Assembly: GCA_027067055.1 (NCBI GenBank)
Contig: JAMOMK010000071.1
Coordinates: 1 to 64,000, forward strand
Reading direction: 5' to 3'
Length of the DNA: 64,000 nucleotides
Source: Lysobacterales bacterium
Lineage (GTDB): Bacteria > Pseudomonadota > Gammaproteobacteria > Xanthomonadales > Marinicellaceae
Shown here: in pieces, positions 26,327 through 35,900 of the stretch
Layout of the letters: each line of letters starts with the position of its first letter
Position numbering within the stretch: position 1 is the stretch's first letter
Program-made: the position numbers and the translations under genes
Notes under the pieces: model-generated
Seen by the model: the letters and a program-made list of their open reading frames with translations, nothing else
The model's database searches: none
Told to the model about the DNA's origin: nothing

Positions 26327-27189
26327 ATTTTTCTCTCTGAGTATTGTGAGTTAATTCTGTTCTCTGATTCTTTTGATTCTTGAAAATAGTAAAGACCCAA
26401 CCCTAATCTATCTATTTTTTCATCTTTATTGTTTCTATCTTGCTGTGATAAAACTGTAATAAAACTGTCTACCTCATCAACTAGTTTTTGTGAGCGTTCA
26501 CGTATAAAGGTTTTGACTAAAGGTAAGTGCTTTGCTGGCAAATCAATCTGTTGAACGATGCGTTGCATGTACAAATCATCTTCGTTAGCTTGAATATTGT
26601 GGTTTATTGTATTGATAACATCACTGACGCTTTCTGCCATAATGTCAATGGCAAATTTTTCAGATTTGCTACTAGAAGAAATATAATGTGAACGAATAAG
26701 GCTAACATTATCAGTATTCACTTTTTCAATAGCCTTGTGCTCTAATAAATCATCAAGAATGGCACGAATAGTTGCACCTCCTGAATATTTATCTACCAAG
26801 CTTTCAAACGAGACACCTTCACGACTGTTTTTTGCATAAATAGGCAAATTTTTTGGCTTTCCATTTTCTTGATAGTCTTTATCACTAATCCAGCCACTTA
26901 GAACGCGAGAAGCACGATGAAACTCTTCTGGCTTCACATCCATTAAGGCGACATCATTGTCTATTAAGTTTTTTACATCAATCCATGTCAATCCAGTAAT
27001 CACTGCAACTCGTGATTTGTTTGCTTTTTTGTTGTTTATTCCAAACTCTTTGTGTGCCACATCAACATAACACCACTTTAGTACTTCCGCACTCGCTTTA
27101 TATGAAACTCCATGACGCAACAAAATGCGAACTAACGGTTTAAAAATCCGCAATAATAGTTGAGTAAGCTTTTCTTTCATGTCTACCAT
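26323..27189 (-). CDS. DUF6502 family protein, probable DNA-binding regulator
   Basis: A 288-residue soluble protein starting MVDMKEKLTQL; an internal ATG at 27180 is possible. The N-terminal region (FKPLVRILLRHGVSYKASAEVLKWCYVDVAHKEF, then SRVAVITGLTWIDVKNL) is the DUF6502 signature and looks like a helix-turn-helix. Middle and C-terminal parts are helical. The DUF6502-then-DUF5666 gene order recurs in gammaproteobacteria as far as I know. Two copies of an 18-bp palindrome lie upstream and could be its operators. Regulation of its own operon is inference. Confidence 0.65.
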   Translation of the reverse strand: MVDMKEKLTQLLLRIFKPLVRILLRHGVSYKASAEVLKWCYVDVAHKEFGINNKKANKSRVAVITGLTWIDVKNLIDNDVALMDVKPEEFHRASRVLSGWISDKDYQENGKPKNLPIYAKNSREGVSFESLVDKYSGGATIRAILDDLLEHKAIEKVNTDNVSLIRSHYISSSSKSEKFAIDIMAESVSDVINTINHNIQANEDDLYMQRIVQQIDLPAKHLPLVKTFIRERSQKLVDEVDSFITVLSQQDRNNKDEKIDRLGLGLYYFQESKESENRINSQYSERKI

Positions 27190-27209
27190 ATTATTTATAA
27201 TCTCAATTT

Positions 27210-27227
27210 TTCTAAATTATTTTAGAA
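27210..27227. promoter_or_regulatory. 18-bp palindromic operator candidate, copy 1
   Basis: TTCTAAATTATTTTAGAA: seven-base arms around TTAT. It lies 21 bp upstream of the DUF6502 start codon. A second identical copy is at 27292-27309. Autoregulatory binding by the DUF6502 protein is a natural reading. Confidence 0.6.
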
Positions 27228-27291
27228 TATTCGCTAAATATTAATGATTTTGGCGTACTTGTCAACATAAAATGACTGAAAATATTCGTTT

Positions 27292-27309
27292 TTCTAAATT
27301 ATTTTAGAA
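27292..27309. promoter_or_regulatory. 18-bp palindromic operator candidate, copy 2
   Basis: Identical to 27210-27227, 82 bp away. Before the MITE inserted, its centre was about 30 bp upstream of the acs -35 hexamer, a position typical of an activator site near -64. It could therefore have served acs, the DUF6502 operon, or both. Confidence 0.6.
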
Positions 27310-27336
27310 ATTGTTCAATGTTTATATCATTGACAA

Positions 27337-27470
27337 GTAACTACTCACACCCTCCGTCATTGTCGCGAAGGCGGTAATCTCATAAATATTAGTGTAAAGG
27401 GTGGTAATTAATGATACAAATTACCCTATAGATTCCTGCCTTCGCAGGAATGACTGGTATGAGTAGTTAC
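27337..27470. mobile_element. 134-bp MITE with 8-bp target duplication
   Basis: Terminal inverted repeats GTAACTACTCA (27337-27347) and TGAGTAGTTAC (27460-27470) extend with mismatches to about 45 bp, including CGCGAAGGC against GCCTTCGCAGG. Flanking ATTGACAA at 27329-27336 and 27471-27478 is an 8-bp target-site duplication. It has no coding capacity. The right duplication contains the TTGACA -35 box of the acs promoter. Confidence 0.85.
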
Positions 27471-27471
27471 A

Positions 27472-27499
27472 TTGACAATACTAATAAATATTTTATAAT
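27472..27499 (+). promoter_or_regulatory. Sigma-70 promoter of acs at the MITE junction
   Basis: TTGACA at 27472-27477 and TATAAT at 27494-27499, both perfect consensus, with a 16-bp spacer. The -35 lies within the right target duplication of the MITE. The acs start codon is 26 bp after the -10. Confidence 0.75.
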
Positions 27500-27524
27500 A
27501 ACCCAAACCAATGAGAGAAAATTA

Positions 27525-29471
27525 ATGGCACATAAAACTTACTCCGTTACACAAGAGCTTTCACAGTCGTGTAAAATAAACTCAAGCTCTTACAAAAGCA
27601 TGTTCCAAGACTCTATTGAAAACAACGAAGCTTTTTGGCAAAAGCAAGCCAATGAACGACTCGATTGGGTTAAGCCATTCACAAAAGTAAAAGAATCCAA
27701 TTGGAACGACAAAGCGGTCATTATAAAATGGTTTGAAGATGGCATTCTTAATGTTTCATATAATTGTATCGACCGACATTTAAAAGATAAAGCCAAGCAA
27801 ACAGCAATTATTTGGGAAGGCGATGACCCCAATCAATCACAAAACATCACTTACCAACAACTACACGACGAAGTCTGTCAATTTGCCAACACGCTTAAAT
27901 CATTAGGTGTAACAAAAGGTGACAGAGTGTCCTTATATATGCCAATGATTCCAGAGGCAGCTTATGCAATGCTGGCTTGTAGCCGCATTGGAGCAATTCA
28001 TTCGGTAGTTTTTGGTGGATTTTCAGCCGAAGCTTTAGCTGGACGCATGGATGATTGCGATTCGCATTTCATCATCACGGCTGATGAAGGCCTGCGTGGA
28101 GGCAAAAAAATACCACTAAAAGCAACGGTCGATAAAGCAATTGAATTGTGTACTGTTGAAGTTAAAAAATCCATCGTCATTAAATACACTCAAACCGACA
28201 CGCCTTGGAACGATGCCATTGATGTGGACTATTTAACGCTCAAACAAACCATGGCAAAAGACTGTCCTTGTGAACCAATGAATGCCGAAGACCCATTGTT
28301 TATTCTTTATACATCTGGCTCAACAGGCAAACCAAAAGGCGTTTTACACACAAGTGCAGGATATTTGTTGTATGCCGGCATAACACATGAATATGTTTTT
28401 GATTACCGCCAAGGCGATGTTTATTGGTGTACTGCCGATGTTGGTTGGATAACAGGGCATTCTTATGTTGTTTATGGGCCACTTGTCAATGGTGCAACAA
28501 CTCTTATGTTTGAAGGCATTCCTAACTATCCCGACGCCTCTAGAATTTGGCAAGTGTGTGATAAACACCAAGTCAATATTTGTTATACCGCACCAACTGC
28601 CATTCGTGCATTAATGCGTGAAGGCGATGAACCGGTATTAAAAACTTCACGCAAATACTTACGGATTTTAGGTTCAGTAGGCGAACCGATTAATCCTGAA
28701 GCATGGGAATGGTATTACCAAGTTGTTGGTGAATCACGCTGCCCAATTGTTGATACCTGGTGGCAAACCGAAACAGGTGGTATCATGATAACACCTCTTC
28801 CTGGTGTAACAGACTTAAAGCCAGGAGCTGCCAGTTCACCATTTTTTGGCGTACAATTAGCATTACTTGACAATGATGGAAATGAATTACAAGGCAACAA
28901 CCAGTCGGGTTATTTAGTTATAAAGGATTCATGGCCCGGGCAAGCCCGTAGTTTATACGGCAACCATGAACGATTTATCGAGACTTATTATTCGCAATAT
29001 TCAGGCTATTATTTTACTGGTGATGGTGCCATGAGAGACGAGGATGGCTATTATTGGATAACTGGGCGAGTTGATGATGTAATAAATGTCTCAGGTCACC
29101 GCATGGGAACTGCCGAGGTTGAAAGCGCCTTAGTTGAACACGATTTGGTCGCCGAAGCAGCCGTTGTTGGTTTTCCACATGAGATTAAAGGTCAAGGCAT
29201 TTATGCTTATGTCACCTTAATATCAGGCAGCGAACCCAACCAAGAATTACGAGCCGAATTAATTCAAAAAGTGCGCGAAATAATCGGAGCCATTGCCAAA
29301 CCCGATGCCATCCAGTTTACTCAAGTATTACCCAAGACCCGCTCAGGTAAAATCATGCGTCGAATTTTACGTAAGATTGCTACTGGCGATACTGATGAAT
29401 TAGGCGACACATCCACATTGGCAGAACCTGCAGTTGTTGACTCGTTGATTGCTGGACGGATAAAGGTTTAA
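27525..29471 (+). CDS. acs: Acetyl-CoA synthetase
   Basis: The ATG at 27525 gives 648 residues, the normal Acs length; the frame extends upstream into the MITE but that part is not Acs. Family features: the P-loop-like [29 protein letters not shown], the adenylate-binding [13 protein letters not shown], and the C-terminal [11 protein letters not shown], whose lysine is the conserved acetylation site and is essential for the first half-reaction. It makes acetyl-CoA from acetate, ATP and CoA in the cytoplasm. GAGAGAA precedes the start. Confidence 0.95.
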   Translation: MAHKTYSVTQELSQSCKINSSSYKSMFQDSIENNEAFWQKQANERLDWVKPFTKVKESNWNDKAVIIKWFEDGILNVSYNCIDRHLKDKAKQTAIIWEGDDPNQSQNITYQQLHDEVCQFANTLKSLGVTKGDRVSLYMPMIPEAAYAMLACSRIGAIHSVVFGGFSAEALAGRMDDCDSHFIITADEGLRGGKKIPLKATVDKAIELCTVEVKKSIVIKYTQTDTPWNDAIDVDYLTLKQTMAKDCPCEPMNAEDPLFILYTSGSTGKPKGVLHTSAGYLLYAGITHEYVFDYRQGDVYWCTADVGWITGHSYVVYGPLVNGATTLMFEGIPNYPDASRIWQVCDKHQVNICYTAPTAIRALMREGDEPVLKTSRKYLRILGSVGEPINPEAWEWYYQVVGESRCPIVDTWWQTETGGIMITPLPGVTDLKPGAASSPFFGVQLALLDNDGNELQGNNQSGYLVIKDSWPGQARSLYGNHERFIETYYSQYSGYYFTGDGAMRDEDGYYWITGRVDDVINVSGHRMGTAEVESALVEHDLVAEAAVVGFPHEIKGQGIYAYVTLISGSEPNQELRAELIQKVREIIGAIAKPDAIQFTQVLPKTRSGKIMRRILRKIATGDTDELGDTSTLAEPAVVDSLIAGRIKV

Positions 29472-29476
29472 AGTTT

Positions 29477-29662
29477 ATGTTTTCAACGGGGTATCTATTA
29501 GGCTTTTTAATTGTTATCCCTTATTGGTATTTTGTACTCTACCGACCAAAGAAAAAACATGTTGAAAGTAGAATTAATAGTAAGCGTTTGCAGATCCTGC
29601 AACATTTGGCACGCAAGATTGAAAAAAAGAGAAAAGAGTTTAAACAACACAAAAAAAAGTAA
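29477..29662 (+). CDS. Small membrane protein, hypothetical
   Basis: A 61-residue frame five bases after acs: one N-terminal hydrophobic helix (about 2-22) followed by a strongly basic, lysine-rich tail (HLARKIEKKRKEFKQHKKK). AGG lies about ten bases upstream of the ATG. It could be a small inner-membrane protein co-transcribed with acs. No family recognised; an overlapping frame from 29511 weakens the case. Confidence 0.4.
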   Translation: MFSTGYLLGFLIVIPYWYFVLYRPKKKHVESRINSKRLQILQHLARKIEKKRKEFKQHKKK

Positions 29663-30079
29663 CGACAGCATTTCTGTAACACCTAAAAAGTATAGAAAAA
29701 TTATTCTTCACTTTATCAATTCAATAGAATCACCTGTTGTAAAATATAATCGTAAAGTGATTACTGATTTCTCCGAACAAGGTTTATTGGCGCAGAAAGG
29801 AATACGAAATTGTAGGGATTTTGAAATTCTCTCCAATAAAGAGGCTGTTCTTGGCTTTCATGATCACCCAAATGAAATATGGATTACTCCTACTCACATT
29901 CCCACTATGTCAGGATAGTTGTCACCCCTGAGTCCCTTATTTTAAACAAAGCCACGATACCCAATGAGATTGCCGAATATAAAATAACTCTCTACCAATG
30001 TAGTGAAGCACCTGCGTGCGGTCTTCGCGTTACGCTTTTAAAAACCTCAATTTCATTTACCTCTTTAAATTCACTGTAA
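29663..30079 (+). other. Unassigned stretch with overlapping frames, possibly a decayed gene
   Basis: This 417-bp stretch between the small acs-linked frame and the GTPase genes has two partly overlapping frames. One runs to 29918 and contains IRNCRDFEILSNKEAVLGFHD; another, 29879-30079, contains RIVVTPESLILNK and four residues CGLR-type cysteines. Each looks protein-like over part of its length, and the switch near 29885-29918 suggests a frameshifted or decayed gene. No start codon with a ribosome site is convincing and no family is recognised. Confidence 0.3.
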
Positions 30080-30113
30080 AAACCCACATAATACTGTTTT
30101 AAACCTATAATCC

Positions 30114-31562
30114 ATGCATTTGAAACTTAATTCAAAATCTATTCTGACTGTTTTTGTGGTCTTTATCATCATTGTCGCTTTGTTTGTGGTGTTGATGTTG
30201 ACGGAAAAGTTGTTGAGTATTTGGTATTATTTGCAGGAGGCACCGCTTTGGGTGTCGGTTGTTTATGGTGTGGTGATTATGTTGGTGGCGGTTTTTGGGG
30301 TTTATTTGTATTTTATTTTAATAAAGCCTAAACCAATTATCAAAAAGCTCGAACCGATTGATGAGTCCTCTTTGCGTGACTCTCTGGTGCAACAGCAACA
30401 GCGTGGTGTGGATGTGCAACAGGCGCAAGCGGAGTTAGTTGAACTGGATAAGCGCCGTGGGCATGGGATTTTTTATATTGCACTTTATGGTACGGTTTCT
30501 TCGGGTAAGAGTAGTTTTATCAAGGCTTTATTGCCTGAACAAAATATCCAAACCGATGTGTTGTCAGGTACAACCAAAACCATTAGCACTTACCAGTATA
30601 AAAACCTAGCAATTATTGATTTGCCAGGTTTAGACGATGCTGATGATTTTGATGAGAAAATCGAAAAACAAGCCATTGATGAAACTTTACGCGCCCATGT
30701 GGTGGTGTTTTTAACCGATTCGGATTTAACTCAAACTGAAATGCGGGTGATTGCAAAATTAAGGAAAACCAAAAAACCGATGGTTATTGCTTTAAACAAA
30801 TCCGACAGATACCGCGAAGATGAACAAGTCTTGATTGTTGAGGCATTGAAGAATAAGACCGAAAAGAAATTTCCTGTGGCGTTGATTTCCACTGGTGGTC
30901 AAGAAACCATTGTCTACCAAGATGCCAAAGGCAAACAACACAAGAAAGTACAGGTGCGTGATGCCAATATTCAACCCTTACTCGATTCGATTGAAAAAGT
31001 GGTAGCCAATAATCCAGAGGTTCTTAATCGTTTTCGCGATGCTTCTATCTTGATGTTAGCACAACAAAAATTGAACAATGCCAAGGCAGAATTTAATCGC
31101 CAATCGGCTGAAACTATTATATCCAGTTACACCAAAAAGGCAGTGTTTGGCGCGATGGCATCTGTGGCTCCAGGATCTGATATTGTTATTCAGGGCACAT
31201 TGGGAACTAAGATGGTGCAGAGCATTTGCACTTTATATGAAATATCGCCCAAGCAGATGGAAATTGATGCCGTGATAAAAATGGCTGGTGGCAAATTAAA
31301 AACATCGGTCTCATTAGTACTTGCCGTTGCAGGTAATGCTCTCAAGGCATTTCCAGGAGTGGGGACAGCCGTTGGTGGTGTCACTCATGCGGTGGCTTAT
31401 GGTATGATTTTTAATGCTTTGGGTCATGCTGTGTTAGAATCAGTAACAACTTTAGGTACGCTTGATGCGCAAGCGACACAACAAAAATTTGAGGAAAACT
31501 TACTTGGACCTGCTACAACCCTTGCAAAAGATTTGGCAAAAATGGCGCTCAAAATCACTTAA
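30114..31562 (+). CDS. Membrane-associated GTPase with DUF697-like C-terminus
   Basis: A 482-residue protein with two N-terminal membrane helices (about 11-33 and 44-66), a coiled region, and a GTPase domain with G1 GTVSSGKSS (about 128), G3 DLPGLDD and G4 NKSD. The C-terminal about 150 residues (from KAVFGAMASVAPGSDIVIQGTLG to SVTTLGTL) are glycine/alanine-rich hydrophobic helices like DUF697. It resembles YcjX/YcjF- and Era-related membrane GTPases. Its end overlaps the next GTPase gene. Role in membrane remodelling or stress response is inference. Confidence 0.7.
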   Translation: MHLKLNSKSILTVFVVFIIIVALFVVLMLTEKLLSIWYYLQEAPLWVSVVYGVVIMLVAVFGVYLYFILIKPKPIIKKLEPIDESSLRDSLVQQQQRGVDVQQAQAELVELDKRRGHGIFYIALYGTVSSGKSSFIKALLPEQNIQTDVLSGTTKTISTYQYKNLAIIDLPGLDDADDFDEKIEKQAIDETLRAHVVVFLTDSDLTQTEMRVIAKLRKTKKPMVIALNKSDRYREDEQVLIVEALKNKTEKKFPVALISTGGQETIVYQDAKGKQHKKVQVRDANIQPLLDSIEKVVANNPEVLNRFRDASILMLAQQKLNNAKAEFNRQSAETIISSYTKKAVFGAMASVAPGSDIVIQGTLGTKMVQSICTLYEISPKQMEIDAVIKMAGGKLKTSVSLVLAVAGNALKAFPGVGTAVGGVTHAVAYGMIFNALGHAVLESVTTLGTLDAQATQQKFEENLLGPATTLAKDLAKMALKIT

Positions 31563-32874
31563 AAATGATAAGTCTGAAAAAGCTAAAAAGTCAAAAAATC
31601 CAGATAGTGCAATCGATAAAACATTGGATTCGCTCAATGATTTACTGCATGATGAACATATTCCGGCTGTCGTGCGCTCGCAATTGCAAGACGAATACCA
31701 ACAAGTCGCTCAACTCATTGAAAAACTTGAAAACCAACAAGTGCATATCGTTGTTTTTGGCAAGGTCTCCTCGGGCAAGTCATCCTTATTAAATGCTTTG
31801 CTTGGCAAACAAGCCTTTAGCACCTCGCCATTGCATGGTGAAACCAAAGGTCAACAAAATTCGGATTGGTCAAAATACCAAGATCAAAACATGGTGGTTA
31901 TTGACACCCCTGGAACAGACGAAGTCTCAGGCGAACACCGCCAACAATTGGCCCATAATGCCGCGGAAATCGCCGATATTATCCTTTTTGTGGTTGATGG
32001 CGATTTAACCGCTTCGCAACTGAAACAACTGCATGCTATCGCTCAACCCAATACGCAAATACTGTTGGTTTTGAATAAAGCCGATTTATACACCGATGAA
32101 GAATTGCTTGATTTAAAAAAATCTTTAACCGAAAAAACTGCCGAAATTATTTATCCTAAAAATATTATTATTGCCAGTGCTGCACCGTTGCCACAAGTGT
32201 TGATAAAGGTGGATGAAAACGACAAAGAAACACGTGAAAGAATTAACGTAAAAATCGATGTATCTCAAGTCAAAGAGCGTATTTGGAAAATACTAGAACA
32301 CGATGGAAAAACCCTAACAGCTCTTAATGCCAGTATATTTGCTGGAGAAATCAGCCAAAAAATTGCCACAAAAATTACCAAGTTGCGCGCCAATGCTGCT
32401 GAAAAAGTAGTCACCATGTACTCTATCGCCAAAGGAGTTGGTGTGGCGTTCAACCCAGTTCCTGTTGCTGATTTACTGATTGCTGCGGGATTGGATGTGG
32501 CTATGATTCGTAAATTATCACAAGTCTATGGCTTGCCGATTGTCGGCAAAGAAGCCAGTAAATTGACCATGACCATCATGGCACAACTGGTTGCCTTGAT
32601 GGGTGCCGTGTGGGGAATCAATTTATTATCATCCGCCCTAAAAACCGTCAGCGCAGGTTTATCAACCACCGTAACTGCGGGTGCACAAGGGGCCTTGGCG
32701 TATTATGCAACTTATCTGGTGGGTAAAATTGCCGAACAGTATTTTATCAAAGGTAAGTCATGGGGTGAAAAAGGTCCCAAACAAGTGGCAAAAGACATTG
32801 TCAAAAACTTAGATAAAGATTCGATTTTGCTGGATGCGCGAACTAAGATTTTAGAACGAATCAAGTCGAAATAA
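31465..32874 (+). CDS. Second GTPase of a tandem pair, DUF697-like C-terminus
   Basis: From the ATG at 31465 the protein has 469 residues and overlaps the upstream GTPase by 98 bp in another frame; TTG starts at 31504 or 31522 would cut the overlap. G1 GKVSSGKSSLLNALL, G3 DTPGTDE, and G4 LNKADL are clear. The C-terminal part (SIAKGVGVAFNPVPVADLLIAAGLDVAMIRKLS) is a DUF697-type hydrophobic helix bundle. It lacks the N-terminal membrane helices of its partner. The two proteins probably act as a heteromer; this is inference from tandem paralogy. Confidence 0.7.
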   Translation: MRKRHNKNLRKTYLDLLQPLQKIWQKWRSKSLKNDKSEKAKKSKNPDSAIDKTLDSLNDLLHDEHIPAVVRSQLQDEYQQVAQLIEKLENQQVHIVVFGKVSSGKSSLLNALLGKQAFSTSPLHGETKGQQNSDWSKYQDQNMVVIDTPGTDEVSGEHRQQLAHNAAEIADIILFVVDGDLTASQLKQLHAIAQPNTQILLVLNKADLYTDEELLDLKKSLTEKTAEIIYPKNIIIASAAPLPQVLIKVDENDKETRERINVKIDVSQVKERIWKILEHDGKTLTALNASIFAGEISQKIATKITKLRANAAEKVVTMYSIAKGVGVAFNPVPVADLLIAAGLDVAMIRKLSQVYGLPIVGKEASKLTMTIMAQLVALMGAVWGINLLSSALKTVSAGLSTTVTAGAQGALAYYATYLVGKIAEQYFIKGKSWGEKGPKQVAKDIVKNLDKDSILLDARTKILERIKSK

Positions 32875-32884
32875 AGTCAATGAA

Positions 32885-32915
32885 AAAAGGGAATCAATGT
32901 TTTTGATTCCCTTTT
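32885..32915. terminator. Bidirectional terminator between GTPase and subtilase genes
   Basis: AAAAGGGAATCAA (32885-32897) pairs perfectly with TTGATTCCCTTTT (32903-32915). A-runs and T-runs on both sides suit both convergent genes. Confidence 0.8.
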
Positions 32916-32943
32916 AAGTCATACAATAAATGAGCTTTAACGA

Positions 32944-35900
32944 TTAATTCTCAAAACTATTAACAAAGATATATTCAGTGCTGTACAAAGAACACGCTTG
33001 TGGTACTTCTATATTATTATAACTGAGTTCATCGACATAAAAACCTTCTTCTTCTGAACCTGGATCGGTTGATAAGCTCCATCTGATTTTAACAGTTTGC
33101 CCTTGATAGGCAGTTAAATCATGAGTAACTAGTTGGAATGCCCCAGCAGTATTACCATTAAATGCACCGTGAGAGGCTGCATAACCACAAATATTGATGG
33201 GTGGAGCGCCTGTCATATTAAAGTCGCCTGGATAACCACCCACAGGTGGTAAATCGGTCCAGCTTGCACCACCATTAGTGGAGATTTCAACGACAACTCC
33301 ATCCCAGTCCGCTTCAATGTTATAACGCGATTGATAGCTAATACTTGGTGGAGAAGCTGGTGTTGCAGGTATAGAAAAGGTTGTTGAATGCATACGTGCA
33401 CAGGTATTAGATGTGTAATTTGTACTGCCTTCTAATGCAGAGCGGTAACTCAATAGACCATTGGATGCTTGATCAGTACTTCGTGACCAAATAGAGTTCA
33501 AATCCATTAGCGTTAAGTTATCGACATCATCAACTATTGTTCCTTCTATTGTTGTGGTACCAAGGGAAGTTGATGCCACTTCTTTTATCTCAACAGATTC
33601 ATTGCCACTGTTTGGCCCTGCTCCTGCTGTTGTTGTGTCCTCAGCTTTAACTATGTAATAGTAGGGTTGACCAGATACTGTTGTCGTGTCACTGAAGTTT
33701 GTCGCGTTAGCTCCTGTTGTTGCCAATAAGTTTCCGGCATTTGGGGTGAAATTATGTGCTGTTGAACGATAAATATTATATTTCACATTAGTTGCGGCAG
33801 GACAACTGCTGGTTGCAGCATCCCAAGTTAGTCCTATTTGACAGAAGTCATTGAGATTATTGGCTACTTTTACTGTGTCATTATTAAATGTCGGTGGTAG
33901 CAAGCACACTTGTTCTGAAACAACGTCAATACAGTTGGTGTAAGCGCTAATCAAGTCATCAGAAAACGCCCTAACCTTATAACTGTATTGGTAACCACCC
34001 ACTGTGGAAGTATCAGTAAAAGCATTGCTATTTGATTGTCCAACAAAGCGCATGGTTGTTTGATCTGATGCTGCACATGTGCCTTGTAAACGGTATATTT
34101 CATAATTATCATAATCAGCAGAAACATCGCTCCAAGCTAAATCAATGCCACTCAAGCCATTACTGGTTGCGGTTAATGCGCTTGGGTCTGTTGGGCTAGG
34201 TGGAACAGCACCACCTGAGGCTAAATTACCGGATACTACAAGAGCAAAGCCTTGTTTATCTGAGTTAAATGTTCCGTTCCCAGGAATGTTGCTGGCATCG
34301 ACCATAATAGTGTAAGTGCCAGCTGTCGGTGTTGCAAACCTTACCTGTTCAACCGTATTGACAACATCCGCTGATCCACCAGTTACCGAATTGTTGGTTG
34401 TGAAGTTATTGGCAAGAAATGTATTTGCACCAATGTTAACAGACAAATCAAGGTTATTTACCAGTGTTACAGCAGATCCTATCGGCCCAGCCAAATCATA
34501 CCATACTAAGGTTGCTCTAAATTCTTCACCTGGTTGAACGCCAATATCAACAGAAAACTGTTGACCTGTTGTTAAACCAAAGTTGTTAGGCACTTCCCAA
34601 AATCGAAATCTTCGTGCTTCACCTGCAAAATATAAAGAATTCTCAAGCCACACACGACCCCAGCCTATATCATTAGTAAAAAAGCCTCCATCTGTTTTTG
34701 TTCCATTGAGCAACAATGCTTTCATTAATGGTCCGCTTGGCGTATGTGAATCTAGTGCTATTTTGGTTCCAGAAGGATAAAATCCATCGGTAAAGTACTG
34801 GCGTAATAATGCCGTAGAACCTGCTGTTATCGGTGTAGCCATTGATGTTCCTGTTTTTGTGGATCTTATTGGTACTTCAATTGTACTGCTGTTATTTGTA
34901 TCTCCGGCAGCTGACTGAATAAAGGTGCCTGTTGCAGAAACATCAGGTTTTAACCTTCCATCATCCGTTGGGCCTCGACTTGAAGACGCTCGCATTGTTG
35001 TACTATTACCATGTTGCAGGTTTCCAATTGATGTCACATTTTTAGCAGTAGCAGGAGAGCCAACGGTGTTTGCCGAAGGTCCAGAATTTCCGGCTGCAAA
35101 TAAAATAATCATATCTTCTAGTTCATGTAGAGATTCATCTGCTCTTAAAGATGAACCACTGTAAGTTCCTCCATCATCAGAACCATAACTATTGGAATGG
35201 ATTTTAGCACCAGCTTCATTGGCTTGTTTCCACATTGGAGAAGATCCTGCGCCAGATAGAGAGACTTGACCACCACTAAGGCCTCCGCCAATGTCTTGGA
35301 AAAGTATCTGTGCATTGGGAGCCATACCGTCATCGTCATCATAACCACTTGATGAAGGATTAGAAACGTTACCACCTGCACCACCACCAATATTTGACTC
35401 TCTATCGCCCACAACAGAGCCCGAAACATGGGTTCCGTGGAAAGAGCCTATGTCGTAATCCAGTGCACCAGGCATAGTCCAATATGCAATCACCTTATTG
35501 TTGGGATGCATAGTTCCCATAATAGGTGGGTTTGTTGCTTCGGCATCTGTTATGGCTGTGACCACACCACTCCCTTTATCTAAGTGCACAAACCAATCTT
35601 CATTTCTATCCAAACCAGAATCAGTTACACCAATAATTTGCCCTGTTCCATAAAGACCCTGATCAAAAATTGGAGTCGTCACAGGGACGCTTGTGGCTTG
35701 AGTTGCCGAAACAGCTTCATTATTAAAAAAGTGTTGAGCTGAATATTGAGTTACCCATTGAACTTCTTCAAACTTTGCAAGCTTATTAATTACAAAGTCA
35801 ACTTCATTGCTATCAACTTCTATAGCATATTGATGATAACCATTTGGAATATTGGTCTTAATCACTTTAACATTTGTAAAATATTTTTTAACTAATGCAT

